DNA from: Shewanella avicenniae
GTDB taxonomy: Bacteria > Pseudomonadota > Gammaproteobacteria > Enterobacterales > Shewanellaceae
Assembly (NCBI RefSeq): GCF_017354945.1
Contig: NZ_CP071503.1
Span: forward strand, 3,472,001-3,536,000
Length of the DNA: 64,000 bases
Direction: 5' to 3'
Each line of letters starts with the position of its first letter. The first letter of the stretch is position 1. Below, in pieces: positions 10,581 to 20,292 of this stretch. The notes below the pieces were generated by a model. It made no database searches. It was not told the DNA's origin and saw only the letters and a program-made list of their open reading frames with translations. The position numbers and the translations under genes are program-made.

Positions 10581-11012
10581 ATGGACGTAGCGTTCAAACA
10601 GCTCTGGCAACATTATCAAAATAGTTGTTTTTTGCTGACTCAATATTTAAATCCCCCGTGCGCATTTGCCATTATTACTGCCAGTAACCCTTTGGGTATT
10701 CTCCTTTCCAGCAGTCAAAATCGTTTACGAGACAAACAACTTCAGCAAGATATTCATCAAAGTGGCTGTGCTTATCGCGCCATGATGGGTGCCTCTCCCG
10801 ATTTACAACATATGGAAAAAAGCTGGGCGGTCTATCTCGATCAAGCCAGTGCACATCAGTTAGCCCATAAGTATCAGCAAAATGCTTTCTACTACGTAGA
10901 GAACGGCCACATCCATCTAATCCCTTGCCACAGTAAAGCTGAGCCGGTAACCATGGGTGAATTTAGTCAGTATGTTCGTATCGTTGAAGAGCTGCCAGAG
11001 ATCTTAGACTAA
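10581..11012 (+). CDS. DUF3293-like protein
   Basis: This 143-residue soluble protein contains the pattern FAIITASNPLG near residue 30 and HMEKSWAVYLDQASAHQLAHKYQQNAFYYVENG in its second half, which resembles the DUF3293 family of small proteins with unknown function. No signal peptide or membrane segment is visible. An AGGAG at about 10566-10570 supports the ATG start. It precedes the lysC leader but has its own stop well before the lysC promoter, so it is likely a separate unit. Confidence 0.75.
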   Translation: MDVAFKQLWQHYQNSCFLLTQYLNPPCAFAIITASNPLGILLSSSQNRLRDKQLQQDIHQSGCAYRAMMGASPDLQHMEKSWAVYLDQASAHQLAHKYQQNAFYYVENGHIHLIPCHSKAEPVTMGEFSQYVRIVEELPEILD

Positions 11013-11054
11013 TACCTCTTTTGGCTGGTTTTGCACGAAAACTACACGCCAGCG

Positions 11055-11083
11055 TTGACAATGTAGCCATAGCACTGTAATTT
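11055..11083 (+). promoter_or_regulatory. Sigma-70 promoter of the lysC leader
   Basis: TTGACA at 11055-11060 and TAATTT at 11078-11083 are 17 bp apart. Transcription would start near 11090, just before the lysine riboswitch. Confidence 0.75.
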
Positions 11084-11100
11084 TCCTTCTCCTTCCTTTG

Positions 11101-11252
11101 GGAAGAAACAGAAGAGGAGCGTCTACTAGGTAGTGAGTTTGAGGATACCAATTATCCACTGACAACTCATGAGGGAGATAGACGCCGAGGTTAACGTGAG
11201 ATTGGTAGCGCGTTTACCGGTTGGTTAGGCTGAATCCTAACGACTGTCACCG
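11101..11252 (+). ncRNA. Lysine riboswitch (L box)
   Basis: The leader contains, in order, the L-box landmarks AGAAGAGGAGCG (11110-11121), GAGGGAGATAGACGCCGAGG (11171-11190), GGCTGAATCC (11228-11237) and CTGTCAC (11244-11250). These match the conserved junction of the lysine riboswitch upstream of lysC in E. coli. Binding of lysine by the nascent RNA lowers expression of the lysine-sensitive aspartokinase. Boundaries are approximate because P1 pairing was judged by eye. Confidence 0.93.
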
Positions 11253-11385
11253 TATTTTTGGTGGAGAGCTTCTGGTGTGACCATCGCTTTTCCCTTCTTA
11301 GGGTGCCTTGTACTAGCACCAGGCTCTTCGAACGAAATTTGTTCGGAGCTGACATGAAATTCAATCCAGTTACAGTTTGTGTATT

Positions 11386-11402
11386 CTTCCCATGTGGGAG
11401 GG
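11386..11402 (+). promoter_or_regulatory. Hairpin that can mask the lysC ribosome-binding site
   Basis: CTTCCC at 11386-11391 can pair over an ATGT loop with GGGAGG at 11396-11401, the Shine-Dalgarno sequence of lysC. Because no T-rich intrinsic terminator follows the riboswitch, this supports control at translation initiation. A second hairpin (CGAAC / GTTCG arms) lies upstream at about 11328-11345. Confidence 0.55.
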
Positions 11403-11409
11403 TCTGCTA

Positions 11410-12762
11410 ATGTCTTTAGTTGTCGCAAAATTTGGCGGTACTTCCGTCGCTGACTACAGCGCGATGAATCGTTGTGCCGATATTGTGCTAAATAATCCTA
11501 ACACTCGGGTTGTGGTCGTAAGCGCCTCAAGCGGTGTGACCAACTTACTGGTGGAATTAGCCCAAGCAAACCTCACCGAGGCGCAACGATTAGCACTGTT
11601 GAAAAAAATTGCGCAAATCCAGTATGCCATCGTGGATTGCCTAGCCCGTCCTGACGATGTTAGCGCGGCGATAGATCGTTTACTGAGCAAGGTTGACGTA
11701 TTGAGTCAACAGTTCCAAGCCGATCCAAACAAAGCCACTGCCGATGAATTGTTATCACTCGGTGAGCAGTGTTCATCACAGTTGTTTGCCGCGGTGATCA
11801 GAGAACGTGGCGTAGTGTCATCAGCCTTTGATGTGCGCCAAGTGATGCGTACCGACAGTTTATTTGGTCGTGCAGAACCGCAAATTGCTGAGCTGAAAGC
11901 ACTTGCCACAGAAAAACTGCAGCCATTGCTCGCCAGCCAAATTATCGTAACCCAAGGCTTTATTGGTGCCGATGAAGAAGGCCGTACTACTACCTTAGGC
12001 CGTGGTGGCTCAGACTACTCTGCGGCCTTGCTCGCTGAAGCGTTAAATGCTGATGCAGTAGAAATTTGGACTGACGTGCCAGGGATTTTCACCACGGATC
12101 CACGCTTAGCACCAAATGCTACTGCGATTCCTGAGATCAGCTTTAACGAAGCTGCGGAAATGGCCACCTTTGGTGCGAAAGTGTTGCACCCAGCAACGAT
12201 TCTGCCTGCAGTCAGACAACAGATTCAGGTGTTTGTCGGTTCTAGCAAAGCGCCAGAATTAGGTGGCACTTGGATTCGCCATCAAGTTGATAATCCGCCA
12301 GTTTACCGTGCGGTTGCGTTACGTCGCGACCAAACCTTGTTAAACCTACACAGCTTGCAGATGTTGCACGCTCAAGGCTTCTTGGCACAAACCTTTGCAA
12401 CCTTAGCCAAACACAAAATCAGTGTGGATTTGATTACCACCTCTGAAGTGAACGTGTCGCTGACGCTGGATAAAACCGGTTCCGACTCTAGCGGTCAAGG
12501 TCTGCTGACTGAAGCGCTGCTGCAAGAACTGTCACAACACTGCCGAGTGCGCGTTGAAGATAAGTTGGCGTTGGTGGCAATCATTGGTAACCGTATCGCG
12601 ACCACAGCTGGCATCTGCCAGAAGGTGTTTACCGTGTTGGCACCGCACAATGTGCGAATGATTTGCCAAGGCGCAAGCCCACACAACTTATGTGTGTTGG
12701 TACATGAGTCAGAAGCTGCAGATGTGGTTGCAGCGTTGCACCGCGATTTATTCGAACAGTAA
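11410..12762 (+). CDS. lysC: Lysine-sensitive aspartokinase III
   Basis: This 450-residue enzyme phosphorylates aspartate, the first step to lysine, threonine and methionine. The kinase domain starts with MSLVVAKFGGTSVADYSAM and includes GRGGSDYSAALLAEAL and WTDVPGIFTTDPR; the C-terminal third carries paired ACT-type regulatory segments (LHSLQMLHAQGFL and LVAIIGNRIATTAGI). It has no homoserine dehydrogenase domain, so it is monofunctional. The ATG at 11410 follows GGGAGG by eight bases; an upstream in-frame ATG at 11377 lies inside the regulatory leader and is rejected. Confidence 0.96.
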   Translation: MSLVVAKFGGTSVADYSAMNRCADIVLNNPNTRVVVVSASSGVTNLLVELAQANLTEAQRLALLKKIAQIQYAIVDCLARPDDVSAAIDRLLSKVDVLSQQFQADPNKATADELLSLGEQCSSQLFAAVIRERGVVSSAFDVRQVMRTDSLFGRAEPQIAELKALATEKLQPLLASQIIVTQGFIGADEEGRTTTLGRGGSDYSAALLAEALNADAVEIWTDVPGIFTTDPRLAPNATAIPEISFNEAAEMATFGAKVLHPATILPAVRQQIQVFVGSSKAPELGGTWIRHQVDNPPVYRAVALRRDQTLLNLHSLQMLHAQGFLAQTFATLAKHKISVDLITTSEVNVSLTLDKTGSDSSGQGLLTEALLQELSQHCRVRVEDKLALVAIIGNRIATTAGICQKVFTVLAPHNVRMICQGASPHNLCVLVHESEAADVVAALHRDLFEQ

Positions 12763-13039
12763 GCTCAAACCCGTTGTTCTCAGTCTTATGGTCGCCGAGC
12801 ATTGTGGCGGCCATTAGATTGCACAGAATCTGCAAAATCCTCAACATCTTCACAATCAGTGCTGCACTTCCCCTAGTGCGTAGTGGCTGTTATCCCACTA
12901 TTTTTCGCTGCGTTTTATTCAAGCATCTTACGCTGACCGGCGCATTGCATGTGTTGTTCAACCGCATCGTAGACTCACGTCTGTAATCGCTCGGATTGTA
13001 TCGGCTGAAAAGTTTCTGCTGCAAAAGCTACAGGCACAA
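12763..13039. other. Intergenic region after lysC
   Basis: No convincing gene. A 7-bp hairpin (GGTCGCC / GGCGGCC, 12789-12811) follows lysC by about 26 bp without a T run; it could be a weak terminator. The 70-codon open frame here has no family features. Confidence 0.4.
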
Positions 13040-13063
13040 AAAAGCCCGCATTCGCGGGCTTTT
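13040..13063. terminator. Bidirectional terminator, lysC/fusA
   Basis: A perfect 10-bp stem (AAAAGCCCGC / GCGGGCTTTT) with a 4-nt loop lies between converging lysC and the EF-G gene, with A and T runs on either side. Confidence 0.85.
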
Positions 13064-13084
13064 CATTAATTAGCGCAGCAACGC

Positions 13085-15175
13085 TTATTTAGCAGCAGCT
13101 TTTTTCGCTTTAGTTTCTGCGATAACTTTTTCAGCTACGTTAGCAGGACATGCAGAGTAGTGTGAGAACTCCATAGAGAACTGACCACGACCTGAAGTCA
13201 TTGTACGCAGAGTACCGATGTAGCCGAACATTTCAGCCAATGGCACGTCAGCTTTAACGCGAACGCCAGTCAGACCAGCTTCTTGGTCTTTGATCATGCC
13301 GCGACGACGGTTCAAGTCACCGATCACGTCACCAACGTGGTCATCTGGAGTGAACACGTCAACTTTCATGATAGGTTCCAACAACTGTGGACCCGCTTTT
13401 GGCATAGATTGACGGAACGCGCCTTTTGCTGCGATTTCAAACGCGATGGCTGATGAGTCAACTGCGTGGTAAGAACCATCGAACAGGTCAACTTCAACGT
13501 CCAATACTGGGAAGCCAGCCAAAGGACCTTCGCTCATCATTGATTTGAAACCGAATTCAACTGCTGGCCAGAATTCACGAGGTACGTTACCACCAACAAC
13601 TGATGATACGAACTTGAAGCCAGAGTTTGGTTCGCCTGGACGGATGCGGTAATCGATCTTACCGAATTGACCAGAACCACCAGATTGCTTCTTGTGAGTG
13701 TAGCTGTCTTCAACGGCTTTGGTGATGGTTTCACGGTAAGCCACTTGAGGAGCACCAACAGTCAATTCAACACCGTGAGTACGTTTCAGGATGTCTACTT
13801 TAATGTCCAAGTGCAGTTCACCCATACCTTTCAGGATGGTGTCGCCAGTTTCTTGGTCAGTTTCAACTTGGAATGATGGATCTTCAGCAACCATTTTACC
13901 CAGTGCGATACCCAGTTTCTCAGAAGCACCTTTGTCCTTCGGAGTTACTGCGATAGAGATTACTGGAGTTGGGAAGATCATCGGTTCCAGAGTACATTCA
14001 TGCTTAGGATCACACAGAGTGTGACCAGTCTGAACGTTCTTCATACCTACAACTGCAATGATGTCGCCAGCTTGTGCGCTATCGATTTCAGCACGGTCGT
14101 TAGCGTGCATCATCACCATACGACCAACACGTTCGGTCTTGCCGGTCGCGCTGTTCAGAATGGTGTCACCCTTGTTCAGTTTACCTGAGTAGATACGGAT
14201 AAAGGTCAGAGCACCGAAACGGTCGTCCATGATCTTGAACGCCAACGCGCGGAATGGCTCATCAACAGATACAGTCGCAACTTCACCAGTTTCTTCACCA
14301 GTTTCTGGGTCAGTCAGCGGTTGTGGCACAACTTCAGTTGGGTTAGGCAGGTAGTCTACAACACCGTCCAGAACCAACTGCATACCTTTGTTCTTAAACG
14401 CAGAACCACAGAAGGTTGGGAAGAATGCCAGGTTGATAGTACCTTTACGGATACAACGCTTGATGTCTTCGATAGAAGGTTCTTCACCTTCCATGTAAGC
14501 TTCCATCAGATCATCGTCTTGCTCAACGGCAGTTTCGATCATCAGTTCACGGTATTCTTCTACTAGATCAACCATGTCTTCTGGTACGTCACTAACGGTG
14601 TAGTTTTCTGGCAGACCAGTTTCGTCCCAAATGTAGGCTTTACGGGTCAGAACGTCTACTACGCCTTTGAAGTCATCTTCGATACCGATAGGCAGAGTCA
14701 TCACCAATGGGTTAGCTGCCAGAACGCGTTTAATTTGAGCAACTACGCGCAGGAAGTCGGCACCCATACGGTCCAGTTTGTTTACGAAGATGATACGCGC
14801 AACTTCTGATTCGTTCGCATAACGCCAGTTGGTTTCTGATTGTGGTTCTACACCACCGCTACCACAGAATACACCAACGCCACCGTCCAGAACTTTCAGA
14901 GAACGGTATACTTCAACGGTGAAGTCAACGTGTCCAGGGGTATCGATGATGTTAAAACGGTGATCTTTCCAGAAACAGGTAGTCGCAGCTGACTGAATGG
15001 TGATACCACGTTCAGCTTCCTGATCCATGAAGTCCATGGTTGAAGCGCCATCATGTACTTCACCCAGTTTGTGGATCTTACCAGTGAGTTTCAGGATACG
15101 CTCGGTGGTGGTAGTTTTACCCGCGTCAACGTGAGCAAAAATACCAATATTTCTGTATTTCGATAAGTCAGTCAT
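13085..15175 (-). CDS. fusA: Elongation factor G, stand-alone copy
   Basis: This 696-residue GTPase drives ribosome translocation. G-domain motifs are [15 protein letters not shown] (G1), [10 protein letters not shown] (G2), DTPGHVDF (G3) and NKLDRMGAD (G4), and domains II-V follow at normal length, ending in a Lys/Ala-rich tail. The neighbours are lysC and a carboxylase, not rpsL, rpsG or tuf, so this is probably a second EF-G paralogue (often called fusB or fusA2 in Shewanella) rather than the str-operon copy. On the minus strand TATAAT (15266-15271) lies about 90 bp upstream of the start. Confidence 0.93.
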   Translation of the reverse strand: MTDLSKYRNIGIFAHVDAGKTTTTERILKLTGKIHKLGEVHDGASTMDFMDQEAERGITIQSAATTCFWKDHRFNIIDTPGHVDFTVEVYRSLKVLDGGVGVFCGSGGVEPQSETNWRYANESEVARIIFVNKLDRMGADFLRVVAQIKRVLAANPLVMTLPIGIEDDFKGVVDVLTRKAYIWDETGLPENYTVSDVPEDMVDLVEEYRELMIETAVEQDDDLMEAYMEGEEPSIEDIKRCIRKGTINLAFFPTFCGSAFKNKGMQLVLDGVVDYLPNPTEVVPQPLTDPETGEETGEVATVSVDEPFRALAFKIMDDRFGALTFIRIYSGKLNKGDTILNSATGKTERVGRMVMMHANDRAEIDSAQAGDIIAVVGMKNVQTGHTLCDPKHECTLEPMIFPTPVISIAVTPKDKGASEKLGIALGKMVAEDPSFQVETDQETGDTILKGMGELHLDIKVDILKRTHGVELTVGAPQVAYRETITKAVEDSYTHKKQSGGSGQFGKIDYRIRPGEPNSGFKFVSSVVGGNVPREFWPAVEFGFKSMMSEGPLAGFPVLDVEVDLFDGSYHAVDSSAIAFEIAAKGAFRQSMPKAGPQLLEPIMKVDVFTPDDHVGDVIGDLNRRRGMIKDQEAGLTGVRVKADVPLAEMFGYIGTLRTMTSGRGQFSMEFSHYSACPANVAEKVIAETKAKKAAAK

Positions 15176-15563
15176 GATTCAACTTCATTATGAGTTAGTG
15201 AATAGGAGACGGAGTGTGCCACTTCGTTTGCTGCGACAGACGGTACCCCATTTATTAAGGCGCGTATTATAACACCGAAATCCCACCTTCCTGCAATCCA
15301 CAGATTCAAATTTCACCAGCGTCTTAACAATAGCACGGTAAAAATAGGAATTTACGGCTTATTACCTTTACTTTTCAACACCTTAAATGACAAAAAATAT
15401 AGATGTAATTGCAACTAAGTTGGTTTTCTGCGGCTGGTTTTACAGGATTTTGCCGGATATTTCAAAAAAACCTCGAGATCTTGAGGAATTTGTTTACAGA
15501 AATTCGCATTTAGCCATCACAAAAATCGAGTGTTTACCCGCGCCGGATAAAGTGTAGTCAACA
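15176..15563 (-). promoter_or_regulatory. Leader and promoter region of the EF-G gene
   Basis: No gene is seen. On the minus strand a TATAAT at 15271-15266 is preceded after 19 bp by TTGCAG at 15296-15291, a plausible sigma-70 promoter about 90 nt before the start codon. The remaining sequence up to the carboxylase terminator is AT-rich with no clear element. Confidence 0.5.
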
Positions 15564-15588
15564 AAAAAGCCCGCAATGCGGGCTTTTT
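15564..15588 (-). terminator. Terminator of the carboxylase gene
   Basis: An 11-bp perfect stem (AAAAAGCCCGC / GCGGGCTTTTT) with a 3-nt loop lies 20 bp after the stop of the fused carboxylase and ends in a T run on the minus strand. Confidence 0.88.
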
Positions 15589-15607
15589 ATGACATTTCGT
15601 TTACCGC

Positions 15608-18600
15608 TTAGTTGGCATCAACCGGTGAGATAACAAACAGCAAGTCACCTTGTGATACTTGTTGGCCGTTACCGTTAAGAATACGCTCGATACGATATTG
15701 CTTATCTTCTGCGTACAGCACCGCGTTCTTACGGTTAAAGCCTGCCAACGTGATTTGCGAGAACATCTTCATCGCTTCGGTCAAACCAAGGGTTTGATCC
15801 ACAGTCACAATGTCGCCTTCTTTAACGAAGTCGGCTTCACCCGGTGCTGGCGAGCTGTAGAAGATACCTGCGCCTTGTGCCAGCACTTTCAGTTCGTTCG
15901 ACTCACCCACACGCAGTGATTCGGTATCAACCGCTTTAGCTTCTGCCGCCGCTTCCATTTCCGCGATCAACGCAGGAATATCCAATTCCGCCATCAAGCG
16001 TGGCAGGTAATTGGTATCGTACACGCCTTCACGGAAGGTACGATCCGCCAGAATGCGTTTCAGCAATGGAATGTTAGTCGCGATACCTTTGATCGATACG
16101 CTATCCAAGTAGCTCAGCATACGGCTGATAGCATCTTCACGGTCTTCACCATGAACGATGATTTGCGCAATCAAGCTATCGTAGTAAGGCGATACTTCTT
16201 TGCCTTCTGCCGCGATAGAGATCACGTCGATATCATCACGCTCAGGCATCACACATTCAGTGATCAAACCTGGGTTAGGCAGCAGTTGCAGAATGCCATG
16301 GCTGTCCAGCGCTGCTTTCTCAGCAGTCACACGCACTTCCATCGCATAGCCCAGCTCTTGTGGTTGCAGCTCTTCGATAGAACGGCCAGACGCGATGTCA
16401 AACTGCGCGGTGACAATATCAATACCAGAGGTCAGCTCAGTTACTGGGTGTTCTACTTGCAGACGAGTATTCATCTCCATGAAGTACACTTCGTTGGCAT
16501 CCAAGTTATAGATGAACTCAACAGTACCAGCTCCCATATAGTCGGTCGCATCGCCCAAAGCTTCAGTGTATTTCATCACTTTGGCTTTCAGCTCATCTGG
16601 CAGCATGGTTGAGCCAGATTCTTCGATCACTTTCTGGTTGTTACGTTGTACCGAACAGTCACGCAAACCCAATACTTTGGTGTTGCCGAACTGGTCACGC
16701 AACAGCTGTACTTCGATGTGACGTAGTGAAGTCACATATTTTTCCAAGTACAGGTCGCCGTTACCGAACGCCGCAGCAGCTTCAGTTGCAGTTTTTTGGA
16801 ACAGGCCAATCATCTCTTCTGGACGACGAACTACCTGAATACCTTTACCGCCACCGCCTTGTACCGCTTTCAGCAGCACTGGGTAACCGATCTCATTAGC
16901 CACGTTCACCGCTTGCTCAGCATTGGTCAAAATACCGTGTGAACCAGGCACTACTGGTACGTTTTGCGATTGAGAGGTCTTAATCGCATTCGATTTGTTA
17001 CCCATGGTGGTCATTGAGTTCACGCTTGGGCCAACAAAGTTCACGCCGTTGTTTACACACAATGCAGCAAACTGTGGGCTTTCAGACAAGAAGCCGATAC
17101 CTGGGTGCAGTGCGTCAACTTGCTCGTAATCAGCAACACGCAGCACTGAGTAGGCGTTCAAGTAAGATTCGTCAGAGGTGTTACCACCCAAACAAACCAG
17201 CTTGTCGTTCTCTTTCAGCATGTCGGCTGGTACTGAGGTCATGTCAGGATCTGACGCCACCAAGACCACATTGATGTTGTTGTCGTGTGCTTTACGGATC
17301 AGTTTCACTGCCGTACAACCACGGGCATGAATCAACACTTTATCGATCGGCTTCATCAACTTACGCGGATCGTCTTGGACGATTTCGCCAGTGATTTCGT
17401 TATGGTTTTCTGGCACCAGCGACGACAGCGCTGAACTGATCACATCTTCAATGTTTTCAGTCGGCATTGGCATCAATGGGTCGATACCGGCCAGTGCATC
17501 ATTCAAAGTATCGCTGAATGGGTTGTTCACCAGACCATTCATCGCACCCGGTACTTTTGACAAGTAGTTCGACAGGGTGGAGGTTGATGGCAGGTAAGCC
17601 GGTACTACCATTTGGCCTGCAAATGGCATGTTAGTACCAGACAGGTAATAGGTTTGTACCAATGGGTGAGTCACGAATGACGCTTGCGCACCACCAGTAC
17701 AGTCACCGAAACCAAACATCATCACTGGCAATTCGTTATCACGAATGAAACGGGTCAGACGGTCGTTTACAACTGCCATAGAGAACAGCGCAGAGCCACC
17801 CTCTTTGGTCTGCATACCACCAGAGCTGATAAAACAGATCACTGGCAGACGACGTTTAGCACATTCGATCAACAGTGCAGAGAATTTCTCAGCACTCGCC
17901 ATATCAAACGCACCGGCTTGGAACGCTGTGTTAGATACCGCAACACCCACACGCAGCTTTTTGCCATTGTGCTCAAAGTCCGCGAGACCAGTAATCAAAC
18001 CACATGGGCGAATACCTTTATCTAGCGCATCTTCGATAGAAAGACGGAAGCCTGGGAAGTTCAATGAGTTAGCAGTCATCTTGTCGCCGTTCAACTCATC
18101 AAAATTGTTGAAGAACGTATCAACAATGTTGTTCCAAGTCATCTTGCCGGTTTTCTTCTCTTCACGCAGCACTTTCTGGATCAACAAGTCTTGATAACCC
18201 ATGGTCAGACGGTTCCAGAAGTCTTTACGACGACCGATACGCACTGGGTTAATCGCACCTGTGTACTGAGTGTTGTCTTCTTCGCTGTCGAAATATTCAG
18301 GCAACAGACGCTCAAAGAAGTAGGTCAGAATTACGAACAAGCTGTTGTTCAGTTGTGGGAAACCAACGCTCTTCCACTGCTCAGTTTTGGTCAGCAGTTC
18401 AGCGCGGTTTGACTGTTCCATGAAGTACTTCAGCCACTTGTAGAACTTGCTCTTGTCGTTGGCCACATCTTGGGTCGACATCGCACGGTCAATCGACTTG
18501 TGCAGCAAGCTATCAACTGAACTACGTGACAGGCTCTTGTTCATCATCGCTTCTTTAGCGATAGACGCTAGATTGCCAACAACGTGGTCGTACAGAGCGT

Positions 18601-20167
18601 TGAAGATCAGAATGTTGTAACACTGCCAAATAAAGTCTTCACGCAGCTCTTGATTCACCACCACGTCAAGTACGGTCAGCTCATTCAGCTCTGGCCATGG
18701 CGCTTGAGTCACTTCTGTTGGCAGGGTTTCCAGATACTGGATCAAGCCTTTGAAGTTATTCGCTGCGTTCGCTTTCCAACGGTGGTACAGCGACCAGCAG
18801 ATGTTGAACAACAGAGCCTTACGTGCTTTTTTGTAGTTCTCTTTTGGTTCGCCCAAAATCAAACGAGTCAGCATGTTACGTTCAGTGCTTACGTCGTCAC
18901 GCTTAGCCACAAAGTTGTTCCACAACTTGGCCAGTTCTTCGTCGTAAATCACTTTATCTGGGCTAGACAGCCAAGATTGGAATACTTTTTCCTGTTCTTT
19001 TTGAATACGTTGCAGCAAGTCACCTTCAGGCACACTGACTTTTGACAAGCGGCCGTATTGTTCCATTGAAATTGAATGGATGCGGCTACGCAGGGTCAAA
19101 TAACGCAGATAACGGTAAGCACTACCGAACAGGTTAAGGTGCATAGTTGGGTTGCTTGACTGTGACATATGCACAGCGCTATCCAACGCTTTCAGATCCT
19201 TTGAAGGATACAAGAAACGGTTCAAACTACGGCGATAATGCTCTTTGAGATCGTCAGATTCTTTAACGAATTCAATCGCTGCCGATTCAATGGCTTCGAT
19301 ACCGCTGATAATCGCACGGCGCAAGTTGTGTTGACGCTCATCGCGATCGCTTGGCGAGAAGTCGATGATGCCGTCGATACAACCGGCAGTGTAAAGCTCT
19401 TCTGGCGACACGCCCACTGACTTAGCACATTCCTGCCAAGACAAGTTGAACTTGCGCGCAATGCTCTGCAGACCCTGTGGCTGAATGGTGTTGAAGATAC
19501 CGTCACGTAGCGACAACAAAATGTTGGCTGCCGCTAAGGGAATCGCACCACCGGAGTAACCGGCACCAATCACGATACCCAGCGTAGGTACATCTACGTT
19601 AACGCTTTCAGCAATAGCACGTGAAATAGAGTGTGCTTGGTTATGGCTGTTAGCAACTTCGCCAGCATCTGCCCCCGGAGTGTCAATCATAAATACGATT
19701 GGCATCGAAAGCTCAGCGAAGTGACGTACCGCTTCACAACACATTAAGTGATGTTCTGGCATCCACGCACCATTTGAGGTGGTACGTTCTTGGGCAACAA
19801 AACCGATACGGCGGCTGCGGCCACCGAAGTTCAATTCAATTTCGGCACGATAAAAAGGACCGTGAGTCTCTTCTGCAATCATTTTGCCTTTCAGTTCGGC
19901 AATGATGCGTTTTGCCCCAGGACGGTTTTTGTCCAAGGTTGGCTGAATGACTTTGTTAACGTAGCCGTCAACGTCTAACTGTGACAGAGATTTAAGGTTG
20001 GCCTGAATGGCATCTTCATCTAATAAACCTTTGATCTCGTCGTTCAGACTTTTCTTGCTATGTTCAGGGAAAAGGGAGAAATCTTTTGCCAGATGTTCCG
20101 CATGTAAAAACAACGGATCTGGAGTTTGTGACTGAGTCATGTTTGCGGGCTGCTTTGTGCTGGTCAT
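15608..20167 (-). CDS. Fused acetyl-CoA carboxylase-like protein (CT, BC and biotinyl domains)
   Basis: This 1519-residue protein joins all parts of a biotin carboxylase. An AccA-like carboxyltransferase domain (about 70-330, with GPGAKRIIAELKG and GIVIGAGYSGGAIPLAAANI) is followed by a long linker, an AccD-like half (about 690-920, FISSGGMQTKEGG), a biotin carboxylase/ATP-grasp domain (about 985-1420, with KAVQGGGGKGIQVV and the EMNTRLQVEHPVTEL signature) and a C-terminal biotinyl domain with the attachment Lys at residue 1467 in EAMKM. The order CT-BC-BCCP is opposite to eukaryotic acetyl-CoA carboxylase. Acetyl-CoA is the likely but unproven substrate. A LysR gene is divergent from it. Confidence 0.9.
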   Translation of the reverse strand: MTSTKQPANMTQSQTPDPLFLHAEHLAKDFSLFPEHSKKSLNDEIKGLLDEDAIQANLKSLSQLDVDGYVNKVIQPTLDKNRPGAKRIIAELKGKMIAEETHGPFYRAEIELNFGGRSRRIGFVAQERTTSNGAWMPEHHLMCCEAVRHFAELSMPIVFMIDTPGADAGEVANSHNQAHSISRAIAESVNVDVPTLGIVIGAGYSGGAIPLAAANILLSLRDGIFNTIQPQGLQSIARKFNLSWQECAKSVGVSPEELYTAGCIDGIIDFSPSDRDERQHNLRRAIISGIEAIESAAIEFVKESDDLKEHYRRSLNRFLYPSKDLKALDSAVHMSQSSNPTMHLNLFGSAYRYLRYLTLRSRIHSISMEQYGRLSKVSVPEGDLLQRIQKEQEKVFQSWLSSPDKVIYDEELAKLWNNFVAKRDDVSTERNMLTRLILGEPKENYKKARKALLFNICWSLYHRWKANAANNFKGLIQYLETLPTEVTQAPWPELNELTVLDVVVNQELREDFIWQCYNILIFNALYDHVVGNLASIAKEAMMNKSLSRSSVDSLLHKSIDRAMSTQDVANDKSKFYKWLKYFMEQSNRAELLTKTEQWKSVGFPQLNNSLFVILTYFFERLLPEYFDSEEDNTQYTGAINPVRIGRRKDFWNRLTMGYQDLLIQKVLREEKKTGKMTWNNIVDTFFNNFDELNGDKMTANSLNFPGFRLSIEDALDKGIRPCGLITGLADFEHNGKKLRVGVAVSNTAFQAGAFDMASAEKFSALLIECAKRRLPVICFISSGGMQTKEGGSALFSMAVVNDRLTRFIRDNELPVMMFGFGDCTGGAQASFVTHPLVQTYYLSGTNMPFAGQMVVPAYLPSTSTLSNYLSKVPGAMNGLVNNPFSDTLNDALAGIDPLMPMPTENIEDVISSALSSLVPENHNEITGEIVQDDPRKLMKPIDKVLIHARGCTAVKLIRKAHDNNINVVLVASDPDMTSVPADMLKENDKLVCLGGNTSDESYLNAYSVLRVADYEQVDALHPGIGFLSESPQFAALCVNNGVNFVGPSVNSMTTMGNKSNAIKTSQSQNVPVVPGSHGILTNAEQAVNVANEIGYPVLLKAVQGGGGKGIQVVRRPEEMIGLFQKTATEAAAAFGNGDLYLEKYVTSLRHIEVQLLRDQFGNTKVLGLRDCSVQRNNQKVIEESGSTMLPDELKAKVMKYTEALGDATDYMGAGTVEFIYNLDANEVYFMEMNTRLQVEHPVTELTSGIDIVTAQFDIASGRSIEELQPQELGYAMEVRVTAEKAALDSHGILQLLPNPGLITECVMPERDDIDVISIAAEGKEVSPYYDSLIAQIIVHGEDREDAISRMLSYLDSVSIKGIATNIPLLKRILADRTFREGVYDTNYLPRLMAELDIPALIAEMEAAAEAKAVDTESLRVGESNELKVLAQGAGIFYSSPAPGEADFVKEGDIVTVDQTLGLTEAMKMFSQITLAGFNRKNAVLYAEDKQYRIERILNGNGQQVSQGDLLFVISPVDAN

Positions 20168-20292
20168 CGAATCGATCCTCTGCTAAGCCTCTTTATTTAT
20201 GATACAGCGATCAAATATAACTTTGATGCACTCAAAATTACTATTAAACTGGCTTAGACACTTTGTTCCATATTTGAGACAGTAAGAAAAAC

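Noticed and set aside
12774..12986. 70-codon open frame after lysC
   Set aside because: It runs through a hairpin, has no recognisable domain and lacks a good ribosome-binding site.
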